14,374 bases of DNA from G039029935 sp039029935 (GTDB lineage: Bacteria > Chloroflexota > Anaerolineae > Caldilineales > Caldilineaceae). Shown here one piece after another: positions 1-11,200 of this stretch. A program made the translations under genes and the position numbers. Position 1 is the first letter of the stretch, and each line of letters begins with the position of its first letter. The DNA lies in the NCBI GenBank assembly GCA_039029935.1, contig JBCCFC010000191.1, positions 1 to 14,374 on the forward strand, read 5' to 3'. The notes beneath the pieces were generated by a model. The model saw only the letters and a list, made by a program, of their open reading frames with translations. It was not told the DNA's origin and did no database searches.

Positions 1-180
1 ATTTAAAACAAATAATCACTTTTTGTTTTTCGCAAGCACGTGGTTTGCGTTCCTATCGGTTATTTGATCCTCATTCCTAAATAAATTTGAACGATATTTT
101 GTACAGAAATTCATGCTGGGTTGGAGGGTTTGAGAAGTAATTCCGGAGATTTTCTAGAGTTCATACGCCCGTTTTTGCGC

Positions 181-186
181 TATACT
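181..186 (+). promoter_or_regulatory. Possible -10 box for the tail-collar gene pair
   Basis: TATACT matches five of six bases of the sigma-70 -10 consensus. No good -35 hexamer lies at the right distance; the nearest is a weak TTCATA at 160-165 with a short 15-base spacer. If used, transcription would start near 193 and give a long leader before the gene at 342. This is a motif match only. Confidence 0.3.
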
Positions 187-329
187 CTATAGACACATGA
201 TGACATAAGGCAATGGATTTTATGGCACACGCTCTTGCCAGAGATGACGTTGAGCCAATCATTGCTCATTTTTTAACTTTTATCTTTGGTCAATCATCAT
301 TTGACCAGCATACCATTCATTTGAAACAC

Positions 330-335
330 AAGGAG
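330..335 (+). promoter_or_regulatory. Ribosome binding site that fixes the start of the first tail-collar gene
   Basis: AAGGAG lies six bases before the ATG at 342. The second tail-collar gene has the same AAGGAG, seven bases before its ATG at 1108, and the two proteins align from these starts. This favours 342 over the upstream in-frame ATG at 213. Confidence 0.8.
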
Positions 336-341
336 TTTATT

Positions 342-887
342 ATGGCTGTAGAAGCATATGTTGGAGAACTTAGACTAATCGCATTTAACTTTGCACCCGT
401 TGGTTGGGCAATGTGTCATGGACAACTATTACCGGCACAGGATCCCACTACTGGTAGTGACACCCCATTGTTCAGTCTACTAGGAGCAACTTTTGGTGGC
501 AATGGGCGTGATACTTTTGCACTTCCTGACTTGCGTGGACGTGTCCCTGTGGGGGTTGGACGGGGGCCAGGTCTATCCAATATTTATCGGGGGCAAAAGG
601 GTGGCAAAGAAGAGATAGAGTTAACATCATATAATATTCCACCGCTTAGTGGAACCGTAAACGTGACGACAGAAACAGGAAATGTAGATTCGCCCAAAAA
701 TGCCCTTTTGGCCAAAGAAGCGGCTGGTGCCACGTTTATCTATAATAATACGGCATCGGCGAATGCGCCCATGAAGGCTGACTCGATTACGACCAAGGGT
801 GGGAATGCCCCCGTTGGTATCCGCAATCCATATGTAGGGATGAACTGGATAATCTGTGAGCAGGGTATATACCCTGCACAAGACTAA
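342..887 (+). CDS. Tail-collar domain protein (MdpB-like / microcystin-dependent family), first paralog
   Basis: This 181-residue protein belongs to the phage tail collar family, which includes T4 short-tail-fibre-like proteins and bacterial 'microcystin-dependent' proteins. The N-terminal collar domain (about residues 7-75) shows the family signature: a GW..C.GQ segment at 21-28, LFSLLG at 43-48, FGGNG at 51-55 and LPDLRGRVPVG at 61-71. The C-terminal half keeps the family pattern of a Tyr-Asn stretch, an NPY motif and an aromatic, hydrophobic end (MNWIICEQGIYP). The His residues usually found after the collar (HTH-type) and before the PY motif are absent; residues such as PPLSGTVNV stand in their place. 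There is no signal peptide or membrane segment. The length is typical of bacterial members. Tandem with its paralog 220 bases downstream, it was probably produced by duplication. The cellular role is unknown in most bacteria; a structural surface-fibre role is inference. Confidence 0.88.
   Translation: MAVEAYVGELRLIAFNFAPVGWAMCHGQLLPAQDPTTGSDTPLFSLLGATFGGNGRDTFALPDLRGRVPVGVGRGPGLSNIYRGQKGGKEEIELTSYNIPPLSGTVNVTTETGNVDSPKNALLAKEAAGATFIYNNTASANAPMKADSITTKGGNAPVGIRNPYVGMNWIICEQGIYPAQD
860..877. repeat. Perfect 18-bp palindrome at the 3' end of the first tail-collar gene
   Basis: GCAGGGTAT is followed immediately by its exact reverse complement ATACCCTGC. It ends seven bases before the stop codon. 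The same place in the paralog is not palindromic, so protein conservation does not force the dyad. It could be a protein-binding site or form a hairpin in the mRNA, but with no loop beyond the central bases and no T-tract it is not a normal terminator. Confidence 0.6.
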
Positions 888-962
888 TTATCCCCCTGAG
901 AAACAAGAATGTTTCGTGCAAAATCAAATTTTGGATATGTACGATAGTGATGTGTCAAACTA

Positions 963-990
963 GTACGGGTTTGATAGTTCAAACCTCTAC
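963..990. other. Weak hairpin in the spacer between the two tail-collar genes
   Basis: GGTTTGA (968-974) and TCAAACC (979-985) form a seven-pair stem with the loop TAGT. An outer GTA/TAC pairing (963-965 with 988-990) extends it across one mismatch and a wobble. No T-run follows, so this is not a clear terminator. The rest of the 220-base spacer shows nothing except the ribosome binding site of the next gene. Confidence 0.35.
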
Positions 991-1094
991 GAGCGTGACA
1001 CAATCGCTGACTTATTTCTTTACCGATTGAACCGTCCCATTGCGGTGGGTTACTGTCAATCAAACAATTAATTTTTATATCTTACTCAAAACAA

Positions 1095-1100
1095 AAGGAG
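1095..1100 (+). promoter_or_regulatory. Ribosome binding site of the second tail-collar gene
   Basis: AAGGAG lies seven bases before the ATG at 1108. An overlapping frame opens at 1040 but has no such site and no recognisable product. This supports 1108 as the true start. Confidence 0.8.
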
Positions 1101-1107
1101 TTTTACT

Positions 1108-1659
1108 ATGGCTGGCGGAACAGCATATCTTGGGGAAGTCAGACCCATTGGGTACGACTTTGCACCTAAGGGTTGGGCATTGTGTGACGGACAGATCGTG
1201 GATATCGTCAATGAGCGAGAACAGATAGATAATTCAGCACTATTTAGCCTGCTCGGAACAACCTATGGCGGTGATGGGCGCACGACCTTTGGCCTTCCTG
1301 ACCTACGTGGGCGTGTCCCTCTGGGTACAGGGCATGTGCCAGGGCTACCGTATGTTGGATGGGGTCACAGGGGTGGTAATGAGAAGACAGTGTTAGTAGC
1401 CGATAACATTCCAGCACTGAGTGGAACCATAAACGTGACCACAGAATCCGGAAACGTCGATACCCCAACAGATGCCCTTCTGGCGCAAGAGGCGGTAGGT
1501 GCTACAGCCGTTTACAATAATACGGCAACGGCTAATGCAACTATGAAGGAAGGTTCGATTACGGTTGATGGTGAGAGTGAACCATTTGGGATTCGTGAAC
1601 CATATGTGGGGATGAACTGGATGATCTGCATGGACGGCTTATACCCAAATCGACCTTGA
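1108..1659 (+). CDS. Tail-collar domain protein (MdpB-like / microcystin-dependent family), second paralog
   Basis: This 183-residue protein is a paralog of the gene just upstream. In the core collar segment starting at LFSLLG (residues 45-80), 27 of 36 aligned positions are identical by eye. Key landmarks are KGWALCDGQ at 21-29, LFSLLG at 45-50, YGGDGRTTFGLPDLRGRVP at 53-71 and the EPYVGMNWMIC end region. The histidines typical of the family's metal-binding HxH and pre-PY sites are missing here too, so the change predates the duplication or is common to this clade. There is no signal sequence, so any surface location would need a dedicated export or assembly route. The pair is probably co-transcribed, with a strong hairpin after the second gene. 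Family identity is secure; function beyond a fibre-like structural role cannot be stated. Confidence 0.88.
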   Translation: MAGGTAYLGEVRPIGYDFAPKGWALCDGQIVDIVNEREQIDNSALFSLLGTTYGGDGRTTFGLPDLRGRVPLGTGHVPGLPYVGWGHRGGNEKTVLVADNIPALSGTINVTTESGNVDTPTDALLAQEAVGATAVYNNTATANATMKEGSITVDGESEPFGIREPYVGMNWMICMDGLYPNRP

Positions 1660-1745
1660 TGGATGTTGTTATAATTATCGCCAGGTTGATTTCTACACAA
1701 CTGTCTGCTGTGAGCAATGAGTGTCCTAATACCACAACGATCATA

Positions 1746-1782
1746 AACCCGTAGACCGTCCTTGCCGGGCGGTCTACGGGTT
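1746..1782 (+). terminator. Strong hairpin, probable terminator after the tail-collar genes
   Basis: The arms 1748-1761 and 1767-1780 form a 14-pair stem with one G-T wobble around the five-base loop TTGCC. Two A-T pairs extend it to 1746 and 1782. It starts 87 bases after the second tail-collar stop codon and is by far the strongest GC-rich hairpin outside coding sequence. The downstream side (TTCATGAATCTT) is only moderately T-rich, so termination efficiency is uncertain. The hairpin could act in either direction. Confidence 0.65.
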
Positions 1783-2290
1783 CATGAATCTTGCTCAGGC
1801 AATTGGTATAACCTTCTGAAACGACTCATTGGCTATCGAGGTCATCTATTGATAACAGATAAGGGGACAACACCCAATACACATAATTATAGGACTTGAG
1901 CCATCAACCCTCTACGATTGTGTCCATTCCAAAGTTGACAGATAATCGCTCCTTTTTTTCAACCTATCCTAAACATATCCGACTGGTTTGTTCATGTGTA
2001 TATTCATCATTGCCACACAGACACCACAACCACACATGATCAGTCTAATCCATTGCGCCATTTGCCTGTGCAAATGGGTCCCAATTCTTCATTGATTTAG
2101 CGATTCCTAAAAAGCTTAACCGATAAAACAAGAAACACTATCCATTTTTTTATGAGAAAATTTGGCTAGCAATCTTAAGGTAGCTTAGGAAGTATAAAAT
2201 TTAATATGAAAGTTTAGCTTTGATTTCTGATTGTTCTATGATTCGCATAGAAACCATTGAGCATTTGTAGCACAAGGACACTTACAAAAC
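1783..2290. other. Gene-free region upstream of the giant surface-protein gene
   Basis: I see no supportable gene in these 508 bases. A clean small hairpin lies at 2058-2077: CCATTTGC, loop CTGT, GCAAATGG. It has no T-tract and its role is unknown. A -10-like TATAAA sits at 2193-2198, but no convincing -35 accompanies it. The last 200 bases are AT-rich, as expected of a promoter region. An AAGGA at 2274-2278, 12 bases before the ATG at 2291, is the likely ribosome binding site of the giant gene, with a slightly long spacing. Confidence 0.5.
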
Positions 2291-5200
2291 ATGATGAAAC
2301 AACACTTACGGATACTGATCTTAAGCATCCTCATCAGCGTCATCACCCTCGCTGTGGAAGCATCGCCACTCTATGCCACTCTATCTGGTGGTGATATGGC
2401 TGTGGTTGAATTTAATAAAGTGCAGAATCCTAATGCCGGAACATTCAAAATTGTGGTTTTGGCGGATATCTCAGGCGGAGAAGAAGTTTTTATTGGTGAT
2501 CGAGGGTGGACAGGTAGTGCCTTTAATACATCCTTGAGTGGAGATGGGCGATTTAGATGGACGTCTCCTGCGGGTGGTGTCGCTGCTGGAACTGTATTAA
2601 GCTTTGAAATCCCCCCAGGCTCCAATTCTGTCAGTCTTGTTAGTGGTTCTGGTACTGTTTCAGATGTACAAGGCTGGACAAACACTTCTATATTAAGCCC
2701 ATTCACTGGTTCGGGAGATCAAATTCTGATCTACCAAGGGAGCGATGCTTTTCCAACCTTTATTTATGGCTTAAATAGTGGTGCAGGCACAGGAGTCCCA
2801 GCAGCTGGTCAGTGGCAGACCGACAATGCAAACTTTGTACAAAAATCATTGCGCCCACCGGGGATCTCTAACAACAATATATCTCCCTTTACAGGACTTG
2901 CATTGACGGGTGTTCATGGTGTAAGTGATCCTGGTTTTCATGCAGATTTTCTTGCTTATAATGGTATAACGTCGGGAACACAAACTGAATTGCTCCAAGC
3001 TATCAGTAATCCCAGCAACTGGACAGGAGATAACTCTACACGCCAGACCTTTTCAGGCAGTTTCAGCGTCACCTCACCCAACACCGCCCCCTCCATCTCC
3101 GTCAACAACCTCACCTACACCGAAGGCCAAAACAACGGCAACCCTGTACAGATCGATGCAACAGCCAGTGCCAATGATGCAGATGGCGACGATGACTGGG
3201 ACTCGGGGGCATCACTCGTTGTCCGCATCACGAACAATGCAGAGGCAACGGATGAACTCTCGGTTACATCGAATGGTATAACACTGAATGCCCCCAATGT
3301 GGAGGATAGTGGGACCGCTTTTGGCACCATTGAGGAAACCAGTGGTACTACAGACAATGACGGGGTTGTATCGGGTGACGGTTCCCTCAAGATTTCTCTG
3401 GCTGGCACCGCGACCAATGCGCGTGTCCAGGCACTTGTGCGTGCAATTGGCTATCGGACAACCTCCAATACGCCTAGTAGCTTAGACCGGACTGTCACCT
3501 ATACATTGACAGACAAAAATGGTGGGGTGGCAACCGACACTGCCCTCATCACCGTCAACCCCAGCCCCGATGTCGTTTCTATCGTCCGCGCCGACAGCAA
3601 CCCCACCAACGCCAGTACAGTTGTCTTTACCGTCACCTTTGACTCTTCCGTGATAGGCGTTAACACCACCGATTTTGTGACGACCACGACAGGTTCTTTG
3701 ACGGGTGTCACCCTTGGCGCAGTTTCTGGGAGCGGCACAACCTATACGGTTACGGTCAATACAGGGACTGGTGATGGCACACTCCGACTGGATGTCTCTG
3801 ATGATGACTCCATTGTCAGTGGGAGTGCGGCTTTGGGTGGCCCTGGCGCAGGCAATGGCGACTTTACGAGCGGAGAGTCCTATACCATTGACAAGACTGC
3901 CCCAAGCATCACTACCGTCTCATCCACCAATGCCAATGGCAGCTATAAAGCGGGCGATGTCATCTCCATCACCGTTGGTTTTGACGAGAACGTCATTGCA
4001 GACACCAGCGGTGGGACACCGACGATGACGCTCAATACGGGCGGCATTGCTCACTATGTCACAGGCTCTAGCAGCATGACGCTGACCTTTACCTATACCG
4101 TTGGGGCAGGTGAGCATAGCAGCGATCTCAACTATACAGCCATCAACGACCTTGGCTTTAATGGAGGCACGATTCGCGATGCCGCAGGCAACGATGCCAA
4201 CCTGACGCTACCTGCGGTTAACGGCAGCAATTCGCTTGGCACCATCAAAAACATCATCATTGATACCGATGCCCCGCGCATCACCAATGTCGATGCCTCG
4301 ACCTCGAATGGGCGCTACAAAGCGGGTGATCTCATCAACATCACAGTGACATTTAGCGAAACGGTCACGGTGGTATCAGGCAGCAACCCACCGACGATGA
4401 CGCTCAAGATGAGCGATACCAACCGCCTGGCCGAATATGTCAGCGGTTCACCAGGGACAACGCTGACCTTTCGCTATACTGTGCAGGCAGGGGATAACAG
4501 CACTGATCTCAACTATCTCTCTGCAAACGACCTCTTTGTCAACAACAGCACCATCCGCGATGCTGCGGGCAATGATGCCAACCTGACGCTGCCAGCCATA
4601 GGCAGCGGCAACTCGTTGGGCGACAACCGCGACATCATCATTGACACACTGGCACCGGGTGTACTCCAAGTCTCGGCGGAGAATGCCGATGGTCGCTATA
4701 CAGTGGGGGCCGCGATCACCGTTACGGTTCGCTTTAGCGAAGTGGTGATTGTCGCAGGCGGTGTCCCCACACTCACGCTCAACCTCATGCCTACCAATCG
4801 CGTCGCCAGCTATATCGGCGGCTCCGGAACCCCCACGCTGACCTTGACCTATACCGTGCAGGCGGGAGACACGAGCGGCGATTTGAACTATGAAACGGTC
4901 AACGATCTGGGGCTGGATGGCAGCACCATCCGCGACCAAGCGGGGAACGACGCCGTGCTGACTTTGCCCACACCATCGGGCAGTGACTCGTTGGCGGGCA
5001 ACAAGGCCATCGTCATCGACACCACTGCGCCGACGGTCGTCCTTGTCTCGTCACCAACACCCAATGGCAGCTATAAGGCGGGTGATAATATCAGCATCAG
5101 TGTTCAGTTTAGCGAGATTGTGGCTGTGACGGGCGCACCGACGATGACGCTAGAGACAGGGGCGAGCGATGCGATTGCCACCTATCGCACTGGAACGGGC

Positions 5201-8200
5201 AGCAACACGCTCATCTTCAGCTTTACAGTCGCCGCGGGACAAACATCGGCGGACTTGCAATATCCATCATTGAATGCGTTGGGGCTAAATGGCGGCACGA
5301 TTCGCGATTTGACGGGCAACAACGCCCTCCTGACCCTGCCCGCAATGGGTGGTGGCAATTCATTGGCTGATAACGCCGATATTGTCATTGATACCGATGC
5401 CCCACGCATCAGTCAAGTCAGCGCGCTCAATGCAGATGGCAGCTATAAAACGGGGGATGTCATCACAATCACGGTGCGCTTTACCGAAGTCGTCAACGTT
5501 ACGGGGATGCCAACGCTGACTGTGGAGACCGATGGAACGGGTGGCACCAATGGCGTTGCTACCTATATCGGTGGCACAGGCACACTGACGATGACCTTTG
5601 CCTATACAGTTGAGGCGGGGCAGCACAGCCTTGATTTACAATACCTATCGCGTAATACACTAGGGCTAAATGGTGGAACCATCCGCGATGTGGCTGGCAA
5701 TGATGCCAATCTGGAATTGCCCGGATTGAGTAGCGGTAGTTCCCTGGCCGATAATAAAACGATTGTCATCGATACGGTCGTGCCACGTGTAAATCTGGTT
5801 GGTGCAACCAACGCCGATGGCCTCTACAAGGCGGGGGATGTCATCTCCATCACCGTCGGCTTTACCGAAACCATGATTGTGGATACCAGCGGTGGCACAC
5901 CCACCTTGACATTGGCGATGAGCGGAACCAACCGCTCGGCCAGCTATGTCACGGGGTCAAACAGCTCTACACTGACCTTTAGGTATACGATACAGGCGGG
6001 CGACAACGCCACTGATCTGCAATATGCAACCGTCAATTCACTGGCCTTGAATGGCGGCACAATCCGCGACAACGCACACAATGACGCCATCTTGACGCTG
6101 CCCGCGCTTGGTGGTGGCAGTTCACTGGCCGACAGCAAAAACATCAGCATCGACACCACCGCACCGACTGTCACCAATGTCTCTGCCGTCAATGCCGATG
6201 GCACCTATGGTATCAACAGCGTCATCAGCATCACCGTCCGCTTTAGTGAGCTCGTGACTGTCACAGGCACACCGACGATGACGCTGGAGACGGGTTCAAC
6301 CGACCGCGTTGCCAACTATGTCAACGGCTCCAACAGCATGACGCTGACCTTTACCTATCAGGTACAGTCGGGTGATATCTCGTCTGATTTAGCCTATCTT
6401 CACAGCAGCACATTGGGACTGGCAGGAGGCACAATCCAAGATGCGGCGGGTAACGACGCCAACTTGACACTGCCCACGCCCGGAACGGCGGGATCGCTCA
6501 ATGCCAACAAAGCCATTGTGATTGACACAACATCGCCACGTGTCACCAGAGTCTCATCACCTGTCGCCAATGGAACATATCCAGCCGGTAGCGCGATCAG
6601 CGTGACGGTGGTCTTTAGCAAAGCGGTGGTTGTTGACACCGCTGGTGGCACACCCGCGATCACCTTGGAAACGGGTTCGACCGACCGTGATGCCACCTAT
6701 GTTACGGGGTCAGGGTCATTTACACTGACCTTCCTCTACACTGCGCAAGTGGGGGACACTGCTAGCGACTTGCAGTATACTGGCGCCGACAGTTTGGCCC
6801 TCAATGGTGGAACCATTCAGGATAACTTTGGTAACGATGCCAACGTGACATTGCCGTTCACAACCAGTATAGATTCGTTGGCGGGCAACAAGGCCATTGC
6901 CATCGACACCTCTGCCCCCAGCGTTATAAATGTTTCTGCCGACAACCCGAATGGCAACTATACTGTGGGCGCGGTGATCTCAGTCACCGTGGGCTTTGAT
7001 GAGGTTGTCAACGTCACGGGGACACCGACGCTGACAATTGAGACGGGCGCAACCGACGCCATTGCCAACTATGCCACTGGCTCAGGCACATTTACGCTGA
7101 CCTTTACCATGACTGTGGCATCGGGGTACCAGACAGTCAATTTGCAATATGCATTCAGACATGCGCTGGGGTTGAATGGTGGCACCATCCGCGACAGCGT
7201 GGGCAATGACGCTAATTTGACATTGCCTGCGTTAAATAGCGACAATTCGCTGGCGGGGAACAAACTCATTATCCTCGACACCTTTGCACCAACTGTTTCT
7301 CTGGTTGGGTCTACCAACGCCAATGGGTCCTATAAGGCAGGCGATGTTATTTCGATTACGGTTGGCTTTAATGAGGTGGTCAATGTTACGGGCGTACCGA
7401 CATTGACGCTGGAGACAGGCGCAGACGACGGTGTGGCAAACTACATCGCTGGAACGGGTACATTGACGCTGACCTTTGCCTATACGGTTGAAGCTGGACA
7501 CAATAGTATCCGGTTACAATATGTATCCACCGATACGCTAGGGCTGAATGGCGGCACGATTCGTGATGCTGCGGGTAACGACGCCAACCTGACACTGCCT
7601 GCATTCATGACCTTCAGATCATTGATGGAAACCAAAAACATCGTCATCGACACCACAGCACCAGGTGTCGCCAACGTCTCGGCCTCCAATTCCAATGGCA
7701 GCTACAAAGCCAGCGACATCATCAGCGTCACGGTCATCTTTACCGAAACCGTCGTCGTGGATACCAGTGGTGGCATCCCGACGTTGACACTGGCGATGAG
7801 CGAGACCAATCGCAGTGCCAGCTATGCCACCGGGTCCAGCAGCTTTACACTGACCTTTACCTATACGGTACAGGCAGGGGATAACACGGGCGATCTGCAA
7901 TATGCAGCAGTCGATTCATTGGCCTTGAACAGCGGCACGATCCGTGATGTGGCGGGCAACGATGCGACCTTGATGCTACCTGCGTTGGGTGGTGGCAATT
8001 CGCTGGCCGACAACAAAGACATCATCATCGACACCACCGCACCGACTGTCACCAATGTGTCGGCACTCAATGCCGATGGGCCCTATAATGCGGGCAAAGT
8101 CATCAGCATCACGGTGCAATTTAGCGAAATTGTGACGGTCACAGGCGCACCGACGATGACGATGGAGACAGGGACAACCGACCGCGTTGCCAGCTATGTC

Positions 8201-11200
8201 AGCGGCACCAACAGCACAACACTGATTTTTGTCTATACTGTGCAGTGGGGTGATACCGCGTCTGATTTGCAGTATCTCAACAGCAGCACGTTAGGACTGA
8301 ATGGTGGCACAATCCAAGATGTAGCGGGCAATGACGCCAACTTGACACTGCCCACACCCGGGGCGACAGGCTCACTCAGTGCCAACAAAGATATTGTGAT
8401 TGACACCACGGATCCGACGGTGATCAACGTCAGTTCACCCAATGCCGATGGCATCTATCGTGTCAACGACGCCATCTCGATTACCGTCGGATTTGACGAG
8501 ATCGTGATTGTAGCCACCAACATTGGTGCGCCCACGATGACGCTTGACACCAATGATGATGGGGCGGGCAATGGCATTGCTACCTACATCACAGGCACAG
8601 GCACACCCACCATCACCTTGGTCTATACGGTTGGGGCTGGGCATCTAACCAATGACCTGAGCTATGAGTCGGTGAATAGCCTATTGGTGAATGGCGGCAC
8701 CACCATCCGCGATCAGGCGGGTAATCATGCCAACCTGCAACTCCCCGCCATCGGTGCCAGTGGTTCACTCAGCGTCAACAAGAGCATCCAGATCGATGGC
8801 CGTGCGCCTGTCGTGGTCAATGTCACGTCGAGTACACCCGATGGACGGCATGGCATCGGCACGGTGATCCCGATCAATGTTGTCTTTGACAATCCGGTCA
8901 TTGTCACGGGTCTACCACAGCTTGGCTTGGAGACGGGTAGCACGGATTCGGCTGCGGATTATATCAGCGGCTCTGGCACAATCACGCTCACCTTTAACTA
9001 CACCGTGACCGAAGGCGATATCAGCACGGATTTGGGCTACACGGGGACAACTGCGCTGGCACTCAACGGCGGCACCATCAAAGATGTCTTTAGCAATGAC
9101 GCTGAATTGACCTTACCCGTGTCGGGTACAGTCAATTCACTCACTGCCAACAAAGCGTTGATCATTGACGGTGTGCGTCCAACAGTCACGAGGGTTACCG
9201 CGCTCAATGTGGATGGAACCTATGGACCGGGCAGCGTCATCTCACTCACCATCCAGTTTAGCGAGATTGTCACGGTGACAGGTGCGCCCACGTTGACACT
9301 CAACACCAGCGCGGCAGGTGGCAGCAACGGCATTGCCACCTATCACAGCGGTGCCAACAGCGACACGCTGACCTTCCTTTACACAGTGGCCGTGAATCAC
9401 AGCAGTGCAGACTTGGACTATCTTTCCACCTCTGCGCTGGGGCTGAATGGTGGCACGATTCGTGACGCCGCCAACAACAGTGCCAACTTGACCTTGCCTG
9501 CACCGGGAGCAACAGGGTCGCTGGGCAATGCCAAGGCGATTGTGATTGATGGTGTGGCACCAACGGTCAGCCGTGTGGCGGCCATCAATGCCGACGGAAC
9601 CTATAGCGTGGGTGCGGTGATCACGATTACGGTTGAGTTTAGCGAGAATGTGCTGGTGACGGGTACACCACAGTTGACATTGGAAACGGGTGATAACGAT
9701 GCGGTTGCCAACTATGCGGGTGGCACAGGCAGCAACACGCTTCTCTTTACCTTTACCGTGCGTGTGGGTGACAACAGCAGTCGACTGCAATATGCATCCA
9801 CCACCGCTTTGGTCCAGAATGGCGGCACGATTCGCGATGCCGTCGGCAACGATGCCAACTTGACGTTACCCAATTTTATGACGTTTAACTCCTTGATGGA
9901 AACCACAAACATTGTGCTGGACACCACAGGACCGACTGTTGTCAACGTCTCGGCCACCAATGCCAGCGGAACCTATGCCACAGGCGAGGTCGTGCATGTC
10001 ACGGTGCAATTTAACGAGAATATCAATGTGATCGGCGGCACACCACAGTTGGCGTTGGCGCTGGATACAGGCATTGTGCTGGTCAACTATACGATTGGTA
10101 GCGGCAGCGATACGCTCACCTTTGACTATACGGTGGCAGCGGGTCAGGCAACAGCGGACTTGGACTATGCCGCCACCACAGCGTTGGCATTGAACGGTGC
10201 TGCCATCACGGACAACATCGGCAATGACGCAACCTTGACCTTGGCAACACCGGGCAACGCGGGGTCGCTCGCTGCCAACAAGGACCTGTTCATCGACGGC
10301 GGTATTCCATCCGTCACCATTTCGGCGGTTGATGCCACTGCACCAGAGACAAGCGGCAACATGGTCTTCAAGATTGAGCTGTCGGCACCATCTATCATCC
10401 ATATCAAGGTCAATTACAAGACAGAGGATGGCACAGCCAAATCTGCTGGCGAAGAATACTATAAGGCGACCAACGGTGTGGCAACGATTCCAGCCGGGGC
10501 CACCAGCACCAACGTGCTTGTCCCGATCACCAATCGAGCAGATCGGCAAGGCGACCGCTACTTTTTCTTAAAGTTGAGCAACCCACAATGGGCCAGCTTT
10601 GGCGATAATGAGGCGCGGGGAACGATTATTGATGACAACTTCCCAACGCCGACACCGACGTCAACGGGTACATCGACGGGTACGCCAACGCCAACGGGTA
10701 CACCAACGCCGACCAGTACGTCAACATCGACCAGTACTGCAACCAATACGCCGACCAGTACATCGACGGGGACGAATACACCGACCAGTACCAGTACGGC
10801 GACATCGACCAGTACTGCGACCAATACATCGACCAGTACACCGACGCCTAGTGCGACATCAACCAGCACATCGACTAGCACGTCCACATCGACGGGTACA
10901 CCGACAGCAACGGCTACCAGTACGCCAACCTATACACCTGAAGTGATTACACCACCCGGGGTAGATTTGATTTGGGCAGCGATTAAGGATGAGGTGCTTT
11001 CACAAAATCTCAAAAAGGGTGCGTCTGTGACATTGACCAATGTCCATATTGTAGATGGATTGGCCCCCGTTGATATTATTGTGACGAGAACGAAAACACT
11101 CTACATTATCGATAGCCCCTATGGGTTGTTTGACGTACCAGTCGGTGTGCGAGCGTCTAGTATTGCGCAAGAAGACCGCATTCCATGTCGTGCAACGAGT

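Larger units (their letters stand above)
1..341. other. Non-coding leader region upstream of the first tail-collar gene
   Basis: No convincing gene is visible here. The reading frame of the first tail-collar gene stays open back to an ATG at 213, but that 43-codon extension has no ribosome binding site and no counterpart in the neighbouring paralog, so I treat it as untranslated leader. The stretch is AT-rich. The only regulatory candidate is a -10-like TATACT at 181-186. A promoter here would leave a 5' untranslated leader of roughly 150 bases. Confidence 0.5.

Noticed and set aside
213..341. Longer N-terminus for the first tail-collar protein (start at 213)
   Set aside because: The AAGGAG site before 342 and the alignment with the paralog favour the internal ATG, and the extension resembles nothing in the family.
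342..1659. Prophage remnant
   Set aside because: Tail-collar proteins of this length are common as chromosomal genes, and no other phage gene, attachment site or integrase is in the window.
2058..2077. Terminator or riboswitch at the CCATTTGC/GCAAATGG hairpin
   Set aside because: The stem is only eight pairs with no T-tract, and no wider conserved riboswitch-like fold is visible around it. It is kept only as an unassigned hairpin.
9242..10549. Long antisense open frames (182 and 227 codons) within the giant gene
   Set aside because: They mirror the codon periodicity of the Ig-like repeats, repeat with the same unit length and lack ribosome binding sites. They are shadows of the sense gene.
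10558..10946. Val-Asp-rich or Arg-His-rich open frames over the Thr-rich linker
   Set aside because: They are out-of-frame readings of the hexamer repeat that encodes the linker, with low-complexity composition and no start signals.
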